Source: Vibrio maritimus
GTDB lineage: Bacteria > Pseudomonadota > Gammaproteobacteria > Enterobacterales > Vibrionaceae
Direction: 5' to 3'
Length of the DNA stretch: 64,000 nucleotides
Assembly: GCA_003263775.1 (NCBI GenBank)
Contig: JYJJ01000075.1
Location: 27,179 to 91,178, forward strand
The translations under genes and the position numbers were made by a program. Below the pieces are notes generated by a model, which was not told where the DNA came from, ran no database searches, and saw only the letters and a program-made list of their open reading frames with translations. Of this stretch, positions 37,141 to 46,216 are shown one piece after another; within the stretch, counting starts at the first letter, position 1; every line of letters begins with the position of its first letter.

Positions 37141-38121
37141 ATGAGTGTGACTGTGCATTATGACGTATTTAATGGCGATGCCGATGGTATATTAGCCCTA
37201 CTGCAATTGCGTTTAGCGCAGCCCAAAACTTCGATACTCATCTCCGGTATCAAGCGTGATATCGCCTTACTTCAGCGTGTGCCCGTTGAGCAAGCAAGCT
37301 CAGTGACGGTGCTGGATATCTCCATGGATAAGAACCAAGCCGCGCTTGATGAGCTTTTGGATCATCATGTCCCTACTACCTATATCGATCACCACAAAGC
37401 CTCCGCGATTCCTGATAGCCCCCATCTTGATGCCCATATCGACCTCGATGCCAACACCTGTACTGCGCTGATTGTCGACCAGCAGTTGCAAGGGCAGTTT
37501 AGACTCTGGGCAATCGCGGCCGCGTATGGTGACAATATGCTCGCGAGCGCCGAGAGCTTGGCCTCTGACCTAGGACTTAGCCGTGAGCAGCGCGAGGCAC
37601 TTAAAGAGCTGGGCACCTTAGTCAATTATAACGGCTATGGTGAGAGCTTAAATGACCTGCATTTTGACCCGGTTGACCTGTATCAGAAGCTTTTGGCCTA
37701 CCATGATCCTTTTGATTGTCTAAGTGATCCGAGCTCACCTTATTACTCGCTGAAAGCGGCATTTGAACAAGATGAGAAAGCGTTGAGTGCGGCGCAAACT
37801 CGTCATGAATCCGCGCGACTTAAAGTGGTATTACTTCCAGATAGTGCTGCTGCGAGACGCATGTCGGGTACTTGGATTAATCGGCTTGCTAATGAATCCC
37901 CGAATCAAGCGCATGTTTCTTTGGTGCCTAGAACGGATGCGAGTGGTGAAGCTTGCTATACCGTCTCGGTTAGAGCACCACTGAATAATAAGCAAGGGGC
38001 AGGGGAGATCTGCAGTCAATTTGCAACCGGTGGTGGGCGAGAAGCGGCAGGCGGAATCAACGGTTTACCAGAGAGCGAGCTTGCCAGGCTCATTGAAGTG
38101 ACAGAAGCGCGCTACTCATGA
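37141..38121 (+). CDS. DHH-family phosphoesterase
   Basis: 326 residues. Metal-binding motifs of the DHH superfamily are plain: FNGDADG (about 11-17), a VLDIS aspartate and IDHHKAS (about 82-88), followed later by the DHHA1-type glycine-rich end (FATGGGREAAGGI). Relatives cleave short oligonucleotides, cyclic dinucleotide products or bisphosphorylated nucleotides; which substrate applies here cannot be read from sequence. It does not have the extra domains of RecJ. It is convergent with envC, with 20 bases between stops. Confidence 0.85.
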   Translation: MSVTVHYDVFNGDADGILALLQLRLAQPKTSILISGIKRDIALLQRVPVEQASSVTVLDISMDKNQAALDELLDHHVPTTYIDHHKASAIPDSPHLDAHIDLDANTCTALIVDQQLQGQFRLWAIAAAYGDNMLASAESLASDLGLSREQREALKELGTLVNYNGYGESLNDLHFDPVDLYQKLLAYHDPFDCLSDPSSPYYSLKAAFEQDEKALSAAQTRHESARLKVVLLPDSAAARRMSGTWINRLANESPNQAHVSLVPRTDASGEACYTVSVRAPLNNKQGAGEICSQFATGGGREAAGGINGLPESELARLIEVTEARYS

Positions 38122-38141
38122 TAATGAGTAGCGGCATGCGA

Positions 38142-39290
38142 TTAGCGTTTTAACCAGCTCTTAGGGTTTTGTACTTTACTGTTGCGGCGGATCTCGAAGT
38201 AGAGAGACGAAGTGTCTTGACCTCCAGTATCTCCAGCCAGGGCAATGGTTTCGCCGGCCGCGACTTTATCGCCTTCTTTTTTCAGTAGCGTTTGGTTGTA
38301 GCCGTATAGGGTCATGTCGCCTTTACCATGGTCGAGCAACACGACTAGCCCGTAGCCACGCAGATAATCAGCAAACACCACAGTGCCGGAATAAACGGAT
38401 TTCACTGATGTACCATAGTTGGCCGCAATGACCATTCCCTTCCAATTAACTTGTCCCGTTTGCTTGGTGCCGAAGTTATGCAGCACTTTGCCTTTAACCG
38501 GCCATGGCAAACGTCCTTTCTGACGACCAAGGCCATCCATCGGAACTTGATTACGCTTAGCTGCTTTGGCGATTTCCGCTTTAAGGCGAGTTTCATTGCG
38601 CTGCAGTTCGGCGAGATAGTTCTTATCGCTGGAAATGCTGCGACGGATCTTCGATACGGTACTTTGACGACTGCTGCGGTTTTTCGCCAGCGCATCGCGT
38701 TTTGCTTTTTGCTGTTCGAGTAACTGGGCGATCTGATTACGCTCAAGCTCAAGGGCTCGCTCGCTTTCGGCTAGCTTTAGCTCAGTGTCCGCAAGCTCTT
38801 CTAAAGTTTGTGCGCGCGCTTTAGCGAGGTACTGATAATACTGACTAATGCGGTCTTGATCTGGGTCGGCGCTCAGTACACCAGACGCAGAGTTATTCTG
38901 CTTGGTGACGTAATACGTTTGTACCAGTTGAGCCAGGATCTCTTGTTGCTGCTTTTTCTGCTTGGTCAGCGCTTCCACTTGCTTATGGAAGCCATCGAGG
39001 TTTTTGTTGGCTTGAGTGAGCGCTTGCGTTGTGGCTTTTATCTCTTTCTCGACATTAGAAATGCCAATCTCTTGCTCACGCAGCGACTTTTGCAGGTTAT
39101 CGAGCTCTTTTTGCTGCGCAGAGAGCGACTTTTGCTGTCGATTAATTTCACTTTTAACGCCAGTGAGTTCATTTTGGTTGGCAAAACTATGCGTGCTTGG
39201 CAGCGCCAGCCCTAAACACATCACCAGTGCCGATAAACGGGGCAGTACTGATGTCTGAGAGGTAAAAAGCCTAAATTTGTTTGGTTTCAT
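38142..39290 (-). CDS. envC: Murein hydrolase activator EnvC
   Basis: 382 residues: signal-like N-terminus (LSALVMCLGLALPSTHSFA), a long coiled coil (about 45-245) and a C-terminal LytM/M23-like domain. The zinc-binding residues of active M23 peptidases are replaced (LYGYN and LYFEI stand where HxH motifs would be), as expected for EnvC, which activates amidases AmiA/AmiB at the septum rather than cutting peptidoglycan. Downstream of gpmI as in E. coli. Confidence 0.94.
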   Translation of the reverse strand: MKPNKFRLFTSQTSVLPRLSALVMCLGLALPSTHSFANQNELTGVKSEINRQQKSLSAQQKELDNLQKSLREQEIGISNVEKEIKATTQALTQANKNLDGFHKQVEALTKQKKQQQEILAQLVQTYYVTKQNNSASGVLSADPDQDRISQYYQYLAKARAQTLEELADTELKLAESERALELERNQIAQLLEQQKAKRDALAKNRSSRQSTVSKIRRSISSDKNYLAELQRNETRLKAEIAKAAKRNQVPMDGLGRQKGRLPWPVKGKVLHNFGTKQTGQVNWKGMVIAANYGTSVKSVYSGTVVFADYLRGYGLVVLLDHGKGDMTLYGYNQTLLKKEGDKVAAGETIALAGDTGGQDTSSLYFEIRRNSKVQNPKSWLKR

Positions 39291-39466
39291 CCTAATTCCA
39301 CTAAACGCAGCGACAGAGTTTGCTCAATATACTGGGACATAGTAACCATAACTGATTGATAGTTCACTACGACAGACCAAAATGTGTACCTTCAAAGCGA
39401 TGTTGCCATTATATCCACACATGACACCTTTCAGGCAAAAAAAGCGCAAAATAAAAAGCGGCAAAC

Positions 39467-39495
39467 AAAAACGCCGATGCAAAAGCATCGGCGTT
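39467..39495 (-). terminator. Terminator after gpmI
   Basis: AAACGCCGATGC/GCATCGGCGTTTTT hairpin on the minus strand, about 20 bases past the gpmI stop and upstream of envC; envC may need read-through or its own promoter. Confidence 0.88.
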
Positions 39496-39517
39496 TGAAT
39501 CATCTCAGTAAGAGTGA

Positions 39518-41048
39518 TTACTTAATTAGAATCTCACCAGACATTTCTGCTGGGATTTCCATGTCAGTCATTGCAAGCATAGTTGGTGCAAGGTCAGACA
39601 GCTTGCCGCCTTCTTTGAACTCAACCGCTTTGTCACCAACGTAGATTAGAGGTACTGGTAGGTTAGTGTGAGCAGTGTGCGTACCGCCAGTCACTGGGTC
39701 TACCATCATCTCTGCGTTACCGTGGTCAGCCGTGATCAGCATTTGACCGCCAACTTCTTTGATAGCGTCTACTACTTGGCCAACGCTTGCATCTAGAGCT
39801 TCGATAGCTTGCTCAGCCGCTTCGTAAACACCCGTGTGACCAACCATGTCTGCGTTTGGATAGTTACAGATGATAGTGTCGTACTTACCAGATTTGATAG
39901 CCGCAACCATCTTCTCAGTTAGCTCTTCTGAGCTCATTTCTGGTTGTAGGTCGTAAGTCGCTACTTTTGGAGAAGCAACGAGCTGACGCTCTTCACCATC
40001 AAACTCGTTCTCAACACCACCGTTGAAGAAGAAAGTCACGTGTGCGTATTTCTCTGTTTCAGAGATACGTAGCTGAGTTTTACCTTCTTTCGATAGCCAC
40101 TCACCGTATGTGTTCTCAAGAGATGCAGGTGGGAAAGCGATAGATAGAGGAATGTCAGCTGCGTATTGCGTTAGCATTACGAAGTCGATTGCTGGGAATA
40201 CTGCGCGCTCAAAGCCATCAAACTCAGATACGAAAGTACGAGTGATTTGACGTGCACGGTCAGCACGGTAGTTCATGAAGATAACTGCGTCACCATCTTG
40301 GATAGCTGCGTCTTCTTGACCTTCTGCTTTGATAGCTGTTGCTTTAACGAACTCATCATTCTCTTCACGAGCGTAAGCTGCTTCAAGACCTGCTACTGCA
40401 TTGTCGTAAGTGAACTCAGCTTTGCCTTGAGTTAGTAGGTCGTAAGCAACCTGTACGCGATCCCAGTTGTTATCACGATCCATTGCGTAGTAACGACCGA
40501 TTAGAGAGCTACGCGCCTTTACCAAGCTCAGCAAACAGCTCGTCGAAACGCTTAAGTGAACCTTCAGCGCTACGAGGTGGTGTATCACGACCGTCTAGGA
40601 AGCAGTGTAGGTAGATTTTCTCAGCGCCACGCTCTGCTGCCATTTTCACAGCTGCGTAGATGTGGTCTTCGTGAGAGTGAACACCACCTGGAGACATAAG
40701 ACCCATTAGGTGAACCGCTTTGCCTGCTGCAACTGCTTTGTCGATAGCAGCAACTAGCGCTTCGTTCTGAGCGAACTCACCGTCAGCGATTGATTTAGTG
40801 ATGCGAGTTAGGTCTTGGTATACCACACGACCTGCGCCGATGTTGGTATGACCTACTTCTGAGTTACCCATTTGACCGTCTGGCAGACCTACGTCCATAC
40901 CAGAAGCCGAAATAAGAGTACGTGGGTTGTTTGCCCACAAGCCATCCATTACTGGAGTTTTTGCGTTGTTGATTGCGTTGCTTGCGTTGTCTTCACGGTA
41001 ACCCCAACCGTCAAGAATCACTAGAGCCATTGGCTTCTTAGCTGACAT
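39518..41048 (-). CDS. gpmI: 2,3-bisphosphoglycerate-independent phosphoglycerate mutase (two-base break in given sequence)
   Basis: 510 residues after repair. Mn-dependent interconversion of 3- and 2-phosphoglycerate. Seen: LVILDGWG at the N-terminus, MGNSEVGHTNIGAG (catalytic Ser), FLDGRDTPP, and the C-terminal metal motifs NYPNADMVGHTG and ITADHGNAE. The frame shifts by two bases near plus 40507-40514; restoring one C and one T on the coding strand gives GKGRVASLIGRYYAMDRD, the expected substrate-binding segment. Two missing bases within eight looks like local poor sequence rather than mutation. Followed by envC. Confidence 0.95.
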
Positions 41049-41457
41049 AGTTATAACCTCGTCAAATCGATAGTAACTTTACAGAAAACAAATTAGCGTA
41101 ATTTTACTACACTTTTTACCCATAACTGTAGTGGCAGATCAAATAATGTTTGTGATTACCGTTGCTGGGTTACAGTTTTATCTAGCTGATTCGTCTGTTT
41201 GTTCTCTGCGTGAGGTAATCATAGACGCTATTTTCGTCAGGTACCTCGGCTTTATCTCTATTATTACGCCGAGTTTGGTCGCTTTGACTAATCGGTTTTT
41301 TCTATCTCTGTGATAGCGTTTGGCATCTTGGCGTGAAACCTAGCGAGGAGAAGGATCCCAATTCTCTGCTCGAAACATTTTCCCCTCTCGCCACGGCGAG
41401 GCTAAGCCGCTATACTCCTCGACTGATTTAATGTTCAACTATCTAAGAGCACAAGTG
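41049..41457. other. Intergenic region between divergent gpmI and yibN
   Basis: 409 bases with no credible gene; a 60-codon frame at 41131-41313 lacks a ribosome site and family match. At the right end, TATACT (41411-41416) is a likely -10 for yibN, and the palindrome CTCGCCACGGCGAG (41387-41400) covers its -35 area. A longer-loop hairpin (CTCGGC/GCCGAG, about 41246-41274) lies mid-region. Confidence 0.55.
41387..41416 (+). promoter_or_regulatory. Palindrome over the likely yibN promoter
   Basis: CTCGCCACGGCGAG (41387-41400) is a perfect palindrome apart from its centre, ending 10 bases before TATACT (41411). The position suits a repressor site; the binding protein is unknown. Confidence 0.4.
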
Positions 41458-41892
41458 ATGCAAGAGTATTTAGAATTTTTCCAACAGAACATGATCATGG
41501 CGCTAGTGTGGGTTGCACTATTTGTTGCTCTGATCGCTAACATCTTTAAATCAGCGAATGCCGCATACAAAGAAGTGTCTGCAGCACAAGTGACTCACAT
41601 GATGAACCGCGAGAACGGCATCGTGGTAGACATTCGTTCAAAAGACGAATTCAAGCGTGGTCATATTACTGACGCACTTCACGTTTTGCCATCTGATATC
41701 AAAGCGGGTTCTTTCGGTAGCCTTGAAAACCACAAATCAGACCCAATCATTGTGGTATGTAAGACTGGTCAAACGGCGCAAGAGAGCGCGAACTTGCTTG
41801 CAAAAGCAGGGTTTGAAAAAGTTTACTTGCTGAAAAATGGTCTAGTGGCTTGGAGCGAAGCAAACCTTCCGCTGATCAAAGGCAAGAAGTAA
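41458..41892 (+). CDS. yibN: Membrane-anchored rhodanese-like protein, YibN-type
   Basis: 144 residues from ATG 41458 (MQEYLEFFQQN). One membrane span (about 13-30) is followed by a rhodanese domain with the active cysteine in VVCKTGQTAQES. The family handles sulfur transfer in principle; the role of YibN is not settled. In E. coli the order is yibN-grxC-secB-gpsA-cysE; here grxC is missing and a 157-base gap precedes secB. A longer start 27 bases upstream is possible but less conserved. Confidence 0.87.
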   Translation: MQEYLEFFQQNMIMALVWVALFVALIANIFKSANAAYKEVSAAQVTHMMNRENGIVVDIRSKDEFKRGHITDALHVLPSDIKAGSFGSLENHKSDPIIVVCKTGQTAQESANLLAKAGFEKVYLLKNGLVAWSEANLPLIKGKK

Positions 41893-42049
41893 CACTGAAT
41901 TTTGAGTAATTTCGCGGCAGTTATGACTAAGGGATGTGATAAATGCCACGGAATTCAAGGCTCGCCTAGTCATCAAACATCGGCTCGGCTAGTCTGCAAG
42001 AAAACTCATTAACGTTTTGACAAATTTAGACGTATTTAAGGAAATCATC

Positions 42050-42517
42050 ATGGCTGAAGCAGCTCCACAAGAAGCACAACAAAACTTCTCAATCCAACGT
42101 ATCTTTCTAAAAGACGTATCATTTGAGGCGCCAAACTCGCCAGATATGTTCCAGAAAGACTGGAACCCTGATGTTAAGCTAGATCTTGACACTCAAAGCC
42201 GTGAACTAGGTCAAGGCGTATACGAAGTTGTTCTTCGCCTGACAGTGACAGTGAAAAACGCAGAAGAGACTGCATTCCTATGTGAAGTACAACAAGGTGG
42301 TATCTTCACTGCTGAGCAAATGGAAGCAGGTCAACTTGCACACTGCCTAGGTGCATTCTGTCCGAACATCCTGTTCCCGTACGCTCGTGAAACTATCTCA
42401 AGCCTAACGATGAAAGGTACGTTCCCACAACTGAACCTAGCGCCAGTTAACTTTGACGCATTGTTCATGAACTACCTACAGCAGCAAGCTCAGCAAGAAG
42501 GTCAAGCGGAAGCTTAA
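42050..42517 (+). CDS. secB: Protein-export chaperone SecB
   Basis: 155 residues from ATG 42050 with AAGGA upstream. Tetrameric cytosolic chaperone that holds preproteins unfolded and hands them to SecA. Conserved features: FSIQRIFLKDVSFEAPN near the start and CPNILFPYARETIS in the second half. Second gene of the yibN-secB-gpsA-cysE region, with its own terminator. Confidence 0.97.
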   Translation: MAEAAPQEAQQNFSIQRIFLKDVSFEAPNSPDMFQKDWNPDVKLDLDTQSRELGQGVYEVVLRLTVTVKNAEETAFLCEVQQGGIFTAEQMEAGQLAHCLGAFCPNILFPYARETISSLTMKGTFPQLNLAPVNFDALFMNYLQQQAQQEGQAEA

Positions 42518-42560
42518 TCTCGCTTGCAGAGTGACTCTGCGAGAAAGAGTGGATGTATTG

Positions 42561-42592
42561 AAAATGCACAGCGCATCGCGATGTGCATTTTT
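42561..42592 (+). terminator. Terminator of secB
   Basis: AAAATGCAC/GTGCATTTTTT hairpin with a palindromic GCGCATCGCGAT-type loop, about 45 bases after the secB stop. Confidence 0.8.
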
Positions 42593-42610
42593 TATTGGCA
42601 TACAGTAACT

Positions 42611-42660
42611 TATACCCAAGTCGTCTTGAGTGGCTACACTGTTAGGGTCACTTGGGTATA
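42611..42660. repeat. Intergenic inverted repeat with 11-base perfect arms
   Basis: TATACCCAAGT (42611-42621) and ACTTGGGTATA (42650-42660) pair perfectly around a 28-base centre. Similar TATACCCAAGT-type palindromes recur, as I remember, between Vibrio genes, so this may be a copy of a REP-like element; no second copy was seen in this window. Confidence 0.6.
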
Positions 42661-42699
42661 ACAACGAAACGCAATCATACCGACAAATTGGGTGGTGTT

Positions 42700-43722
42700 A
42701 TGAATAACGCATATGGAAAAGAAATCGCAATGACTGTATTGGGTGCAGGCTCTTACGGCACATCTTTGGCGATTTCGCTTGCGAGAAACGGCGCGAATGT
42801 GGTGATTTGGGGACACGAACCAGAGCACATGGCGAAGCTAGAAGCGGATCGTGCCAACCACGAGTTCTTACCGGGCATTGATTTTCCGGAGTCTCTGATT
42901 GTTGAATCCGATCTCAACAAAGCCGTGCAAGCGAGCCGTGATTTGCTGGTTGTGGTACCAAGCCACGTATTTGGTATCGTTTTGAACAGTGTCAAACCAC
43001 ACTTGCGAGATGACAGCCGCATTTGCTGGGCAACCAAAGGACTAGAGCCAGAAACAGGTCGTCTGCTAAAAGATGTCGCTCACGACATTGTTGGTGAAGA
43101 GTATCCGCTAGCGGTATTGTCTGGTCCAACGTTTGCTAAAGAGCTGGCTGCTGGTCTGCCAACGGCGATCGCCGTTGCCTCTCCAGATGCGCAGTTTGTG
43201 GCGGATCTACAAGAGAAGATCCACTGCAGCAAAACCTTCCGCGTGTATGCCAACGATGACTTCACTGGTATGCAGCTTGGTGGTGCGGTGAAGAATGTAA
43301 TCGCCATTGGCGCTGGTATGTCTGATGGCATCGGCTTTGGTGCCAATGCCCGTACGGCTCTAATCACTCGTGGCCTTGCGGAAATGACCCGTCTTGGCGC
43401 TGCACTAGGTGCGAAGCAAGATACCTTCATGGGTATGGCAGGGCTGGGTGATTTGGTACTGACTTGTACTGACAACCAATCACGTAACCGCCGTTTTGGC
43501 CTTGCTTTGGGTGAAGGTAAAGACGTCGATACCGCGCAAACTGAAATCGGTCAGGTGGTAGAGGGCTATCGCAACACCAAAGAGGTGTGGCTACTGTCGC
43601 AGCGCATGGGTGTGGAGATGCCAATTGTTGACCAAATCTATCAAGTATTGTATCAAGGGAAAGATGCGCGTTTAGCCGCGCAAGACCTCCTTGCAAGGGA
43701 CAAGAAAGCCGAGCAGCAATAA
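42700..43722 (+). CDS. gpsA: Glycerol-3-phosphate dehydrogenase [NAD(P)+]
   Basis: 340 residues from ATG 42700. Makes sn-glycerol-3-phosphate for phospholipid synthesis from dihydroxyacetone phosphate. N-terminal Rossmann motif VLGAGSYGTSLA; catalytic GGAVKNVIAIGAGM with the Lys; C-terminal helical domain. In-frame upstream codons are available but lack conservation. Followed by cysE after 40 bases, the usual pairing. Confidence 0.96.
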   Translation: MNNAYGKEIAMTVLGAGSYGTSLAISLARNGANVVIWGHEPEHMAKLEADRANHEFLPGIDFPESLIVESDLNKAVQASRDLLVVVPSHVFGIVLNSVKPHLRDDSRICWATKGLEPETGRLLKDVAHDIVGEEYPLAVLSGPTFAKELAAGLPTAIAVASPDAQFVADLQEKIHCSKTFRVYANDDFTGMQLGGAVKNVIAIGAGMSDGIGFGANARTALITRGLAEMTRLGAALGAKQDTFMGMAGLGDLVLTCTDNQSRNRRFGLALGEGKDVDTAQTEIGQVVEGYRNTKEVWLLSQRMGVEMPIVDQIYQVLYQGKDARLAAQDLLARDKKAEQQ

Positions 43723-43762
43723 TCGCTCGACGGATAAATGACTATCCATCGTAGGATCGAAA

Positions 43763-44584
43763 ATGAAACACTGTGAAAAACAAAATGTCTGGGAGTGCAT
43801 TGTCAGAGAAGCCCGAGAGCAGGCCGAGCAAGAGCCGATGCTGGCGAGTTTCTATCATGCCACCATTATTAACCACGAAAGCTTTGGTGCGGCTCTGAGC
43901 TACATCCTTGCCAATAAGCTCAAAACTGCCTCTATGCCTGCTATGGCAGTGCGTGAAGTGGTGGAACAAGCGTTTAACGCTGATCCTACCATTACCGATG
44001 CGGCGGCGTGTGACATTTGTGCCACGGTGAATCGAGATCCTGCGGTCTCTCTGTATTCAATGCCACTACTGTACTTAAAGGGCTATCATGCTCTACAAGG
44101 ATATCGTGTCGCCAACTGGCTGTGGTCGCAAGGCCGCAACGCATTGGCAACGTACCTTCAAAACCAAATCTCGGTCGCGTGTCAGGTGGACATCCACCCG
44201 GCTGCCCGTATCGGTAAAGGCATCATGCTCGACCATGCGACAGGTATCGTTATTGGTGAGACGGCTGTGGTGGAGAACGATGTTTCTATCCTACAGAACG
44301 TAACACTTGGCGGTACCGGTAAAGAGTGCGGTGACCGACATCCGAAGATCCGCGAAGGCGTTATGATTGGTGCTGGTGCTAAGATCCTCGGTAATATCGA
44401 AGTGGGTAAAGGTGCTAAGATTGGTTCTTGTTCTGTGGTGCTCCAGCCTGTGCCTCCGCATACTACGGCAGCAGGTGTACCTGCGAAAATTGTTGGTAAA
44501 CCTAAAACGGATATGCCATCTCTGGACATGGACCAGCAGTTTAATGGCAAGTCACAGACCTTTATGGGCGGTGATGGTATCTAG
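43763..44584 (+). CDS. cysE: Serine O-acetyltransferase
   Basis: 273 residues. First step of cysteine synthesis: serine plus acetyl-CoA to O-acetylserine. N-terminal helical domain with the DPAV / GYHALQGYRVANWLW stretch and a C-terminal left-handed beta-helix with hexapeptide repeats (DIHPAARIGKGIMLDHATGIVIGE, with catalytic Asp-His). The tail ending in GDGI is the type that binds CysK and confers feedback control. Confidence 0.97.
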   Translation: MKHCEKQNVWECIVREAREQAEQEPMLASFYHATIINHESFGAALSYILANKLKTASMPAMAVREVVEQAFNADPTITDAAACDICATVNRDPAVSLYSMPLLYLKGYHALQGYRVANWLWSQGRNALATYLQNQISVACQVDIHPAARIGKGIMLDHATGIVIGETAVVENDVSILQNVTLGGTGKECGDRHPKIREGVMIGAGAKILGNIEVGKGAKIGSCSVVLQPVPPHTTAAGVPAKIVGKPKTDMPSLDMDQQFNGKSQTFMGGDGI

Positions 44585-44606
44585 CCGATAACCGACGCAG
44601 AATGCT

Positions 44607-44636
44607 AAAAAGCCAAGGCAATGCCTTGGCTTTTTG
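44607..44636 (+). terminator. Terminator of cysE
   Basis: AAAAAGCCAAGGCA/TGCCTTGGCTTTTT hairpin ending at the stop of the convergent MATE gene; it can serve both strands. Confidence 0.9.
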
Positions 44637-44637
44637 T

Positions 44638-45984
44638 CTATTTGGCCAGTGAAGGCAGATGTTTTCGCCTAACCGACAGTGCATACAAGTAGGCAAGCAC
44701 GCCACCAATGACATTCCCTAAAGCCACACCAATAAACATCCCTTCGACACCATATAACATGCTACCCAGTGCGGCGGCTGGAAGCGTAAACACAAACAAC
44801 CTCATGGCACTCCACATAAACGCTTTGTTGGGCTCATGCAGCGCATTCATTCCACTTCCAAGCATCATGATGATGCCCTGAAAACCGTAGCTAAATGGCA
44901 CGACGAGTAGGTAGTGCCAAAGGATATCTCTCACTGCTTGCTCTTGAGAGAATAACGCAGAGATTGGAATGCTGAGCGGCACCATCATCACAAACACTAG
45001 CAATTGAAATAACAGCGAAAAACGCATGCTAAGGAACAGACCTGCAAAGCTGCGGTCAGCCTGCTTAGCACCAAAGTTTTGCGACATGAATGGCGTTAAG
45101 GCTGAGCTGAGTGATATCAGCACTAAGATAAGAATCGATTCAACACGCTGCGCCGCCCCATAGGCTGCTACAGCCGCCGTACCATGAACAGAGAGCATCT
45201 TCATTAAGATAGCCCCTGAGATTGGCGACATCGCTGTCGACAAACCAGAGGGCATGCCAATGCGCAGTATCGCAATCCAATCTTGCCAAAGCTGCGACGG
45301 TTTGAGCTGGCCAAGGAGCTTTTCTCGCTTGGTGAGTACATACAGTGAGCCAGTCAGGGCCCCTAGCCAAGCGATACCACTCGCAATCGCCGCACCTTGA
45401 ATGCCGAGCTCAGGAAACGGACCGATACCAAAAATCAGCAGTGGGTCGAGCAGGCCATTAATAAAACCAGACAGCATCATGATCTTAGCCGGCGTTTTGG
45501 TATCGCCGGTGGCTCGAATGGCGCTGTTGCCTGCCATCGGAATCACCAACAGTGGCACAGTGAAGTACCAGATCACCATGTACTCTCGGATCAGCGGGAT
45601 AATGTCGTCGCTGGCACCCAGCAGTTTGAATAGTGGCTCAATGGTGTAAAGACCCAAGGTGGAAGCCAGCATGACCAAAACTACAGCAAGCAACAAACCA
45701 TGTGTTGAGAAACGCGCTGCATGCTGCGTATTGCCCTGACCAAGCAAGCGTCCGATATTAGTAGACAATCCCATACCGATGCCCATGGTGATGCAGTTAA
45801 CACCAAAGGTCACAGGGAAAGTGAAGCTAATAGCCGCGAGGGCTTGTGTTCCAAGCAGCGAGATAAAGAAGGTATCGACAAGGTTGAATGCCAGTATCGC
45901 CACCATGCCAAAGACCATAGGCACGGTCATATTTCGAAGCACAGTGGGTATCGGCGCGGAGAGCAGGCCGTGTTTGTCTTGCAT
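44638..45984 (-). CDS. MATE-family multidrug/Na+ efflux protein
   Basis: 448 residues with 12 expected spans and MATE features: MTVPMVFGMVAILAFNLVDTFFISLLG near the start and the half-repeat GAAQRVESILILVLISLSSALTPFMSQNFGA in the middle. It should export cationic compounds in exchange for Na+ or H+; the substrate is unknown. Single gene, convergent with cysE. Confidence 0.9.
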   Translation of the reverse strand: MQDKHGLLSAPIPTVLRNMTVPMVFGMVAILAFNLVDTFFISLLGTQALAAISFTFPVTFGVNCITMGIGMGLSTNIGRLLGQGNTQHAARFSTHGLLLAVVLVMLASTLGLYTIEPLFKLLGASDDIIPLIREYMVIWYFTVPLLVIPMAGNSAIRATGDTKTPAKIMMLSGFINGLLDPLLIFGIGPFPELGIQGAAIASGIAWLGALTGSLYVLTKREKLLGQLKPSQLWQDWIAILRIGMPSGLSTAMSPISGAILMKMLSVHGTAAVAAYGAAQRVESILILVLISLSSALTPFMSQNFGAKQADRSFAGLFLSMRFSLLFQLLVFVMMVPLSIPISALFSQEQAVRDILWHYLLVVPFSYGFQGIIMMLGSGMNALHEPNKAFMWSAMRLFVFTLPAAALGSMLYGVEGMFIGVALGNVIGGVLAYLYALSVRRKHLPSLAK

Positions 45985-46122
45985 GGCATTCTAAGCTTGG
46001 TAAACAGGTGGCTAGAATACAGTAATTAACCAGTTGGCGCGACAACCGACTCGCAGCAACCTAGCTTTCGCAACCCAATCTTAAATTTCGTTATTTTTGT
46101 CACAATTTTTTGGCATCTTCCC

Positions 46123-46148
46123 CTTGGGATCGCCAGAAATGCCCCCAA
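46123..46148 (+). promoter_or_regulatory. Probable sigma32 heat-shock promoter of groESL
   Basis: CTTGGG (46123-46128, preceded by TCTTCCC) and CCCCAA (46143-46148) separated by 14 bases. Consensus for sigma32 is CTTGAA-N13-15-CCCCAT. It lies about 70 bases before groES. Confidence 0.72.
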
Positions 46149-46216
46149 CATATTCAACACAAGGCCTTGAAGGCAACCTAATAAGCTAAATGGAAAATAA
46201 TCAGGAGAATCGACCG

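Noticed and set aside
41131..41313. 60-codon hydrophobic gene between gpmI and yibN
   Set aside because: No ribosome site and low-complexity hydrophobic translation from A+T-rich DNA.
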